NCBI RefSeq assembly: GCF_023336505.1
Contig: NZ_JAMAST010000010.1
Span: 17,525 to 81,524, forward strand
Origin: Sporolactobacillus mangiferae
Lineage (GTDB): Bacteria; Bacillota; Bacilli; Bacillales; Sporolactobacillaceae
Length of the DNA: 64,000 nt
Reading direction: 5' to 3'
Made by a program: the position numbers and the translations under genes. Below are positions 63,797 to 64,000 of the stretch, piece after piece. Below the pieces are notes generated by a model. That model was not told the origin of the DNA, did not search any database, and saw nothing but the letters and a program-made list of their open reading frames with translations. Position 1 is the first letter of the stretch. Every line of letters begins with the position of its first letter.

Positions 63797-63871
63797 TGGC
63801 TCCACAGGTAGGGTTCGAACCTACGACCGATCGGTTAACAGCCGATTGCTCTACCACTGAGCTACTGTGGA
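63797..63871 (-). tRNA. tRNA-Asn (GTT)
   Basis: Acceptor TCCACAG/CTGTGGA, anticodon loop CTGTTAA, CCA encoded (63797-63799). It is the upstream member of a two-gene tRNA operon with tRNA-Thr. Confidence 0.93.
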
Positions 63872-64000
63872 ATAATTAATAAAGTAAATCAATATGTATA
63901 TTATAATGTACCTTATACTGATTGGAAAGGTTAACATTATATAAAATATATAAAGAAACAGGTCGCCATTCCATAATGACTTCCTGTTCTTTATTCTTTT

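Overview
The window comes from an endospore-forming member of the Bacillales; Sporolactobacillaceae-like is my guess and is not proven. The evidence is a sigW-rsiW-cdaA-cdaR-glmM-glmS block in the Bacillus subtilis order, a glmS ribozyme, a canonical SigW promoter, a Spo0E-type phosphatase and a CotD-type spore coat gene.

Layout. (1) 1-10992: one arm of a Tn7-like transposon with a complete tnsABCDE set. Its right end lies about 23 bp past the glmS stop codon, which is the classical attTn7 position. The left end is not visible. The cargo is two small SHOCT-type proteins, two genes truncated against each other, a cluster of repeats that looks like an end of a different transposon, and a long imperfect palindrome. 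(2) 11015-18083: the cell-wall and c-di-AMP block. (3) 18300-20600 (+): a Spo0E-like gene, then a possible attenuator, a TetR operator, tetR and an exported nitroreductase-like protein. (4) 20810-34904 (-): an unusual histidine-utilisation operon. hutH, hutU and hutI are joined by an RpiR-type regulator, an amidohydrolase, an M20 N-carbamoyl/formyl amino acid hydrolase, both subunits of aconitase X, a D-2-hydroxyacid dehydrogenase and a NitT/TauT-type ABC importer. The hutH promoter is consensus, and its -10 box lies inside a dyad. (5) 35372-36069: eight tRNA genes. (6) 36313-41266: small housekeeping and transport genes, including a VanY-type carboxypeptidase, a universal stress protein, an EamA exporter, a PepSY protein and a PLP aminotransferase. 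(7) 41545-54457: a complete phosphonate locus. phnCDEE is on the minus strand, with phnF divergent. phnGHIJKM, a hexapeptide acetyltransferase, phnL, a GNAT protein and a PHP phosphoesterase are on the plus strand. phnN and a metallo-beta-lactamase phnP are absent from the locus. (8) 54566-64000: an accessory, decaying region. It has a histidine phosphatase, a frameshifted cotD, a frameshifted NERD-domain gene, a duplicated lipoprotein/thioester-surface-protein locus, and finally a stretch between two copies of a tRNA-Thr 3' end. That stretch holds a type I toxin-antitoxin-like pair and an array of short hairpins whose arms co-vary.

How the genes work together. GlmS and GlmM make glucosamine-1-phosphate for the wall, and CdaA/CdaR is the membrane c-di-AMP synthase known to associate with GlmM. 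The hut operon imports an unknown anionic or imidazole substrate and takes histidine to glutamate, apparently through deimination and deformylation rather than HutG. The phn operons import phosphonates and cleave C-P bonds. The PHP protein probably replaces PhnP and PhnN at the end of the pathway.
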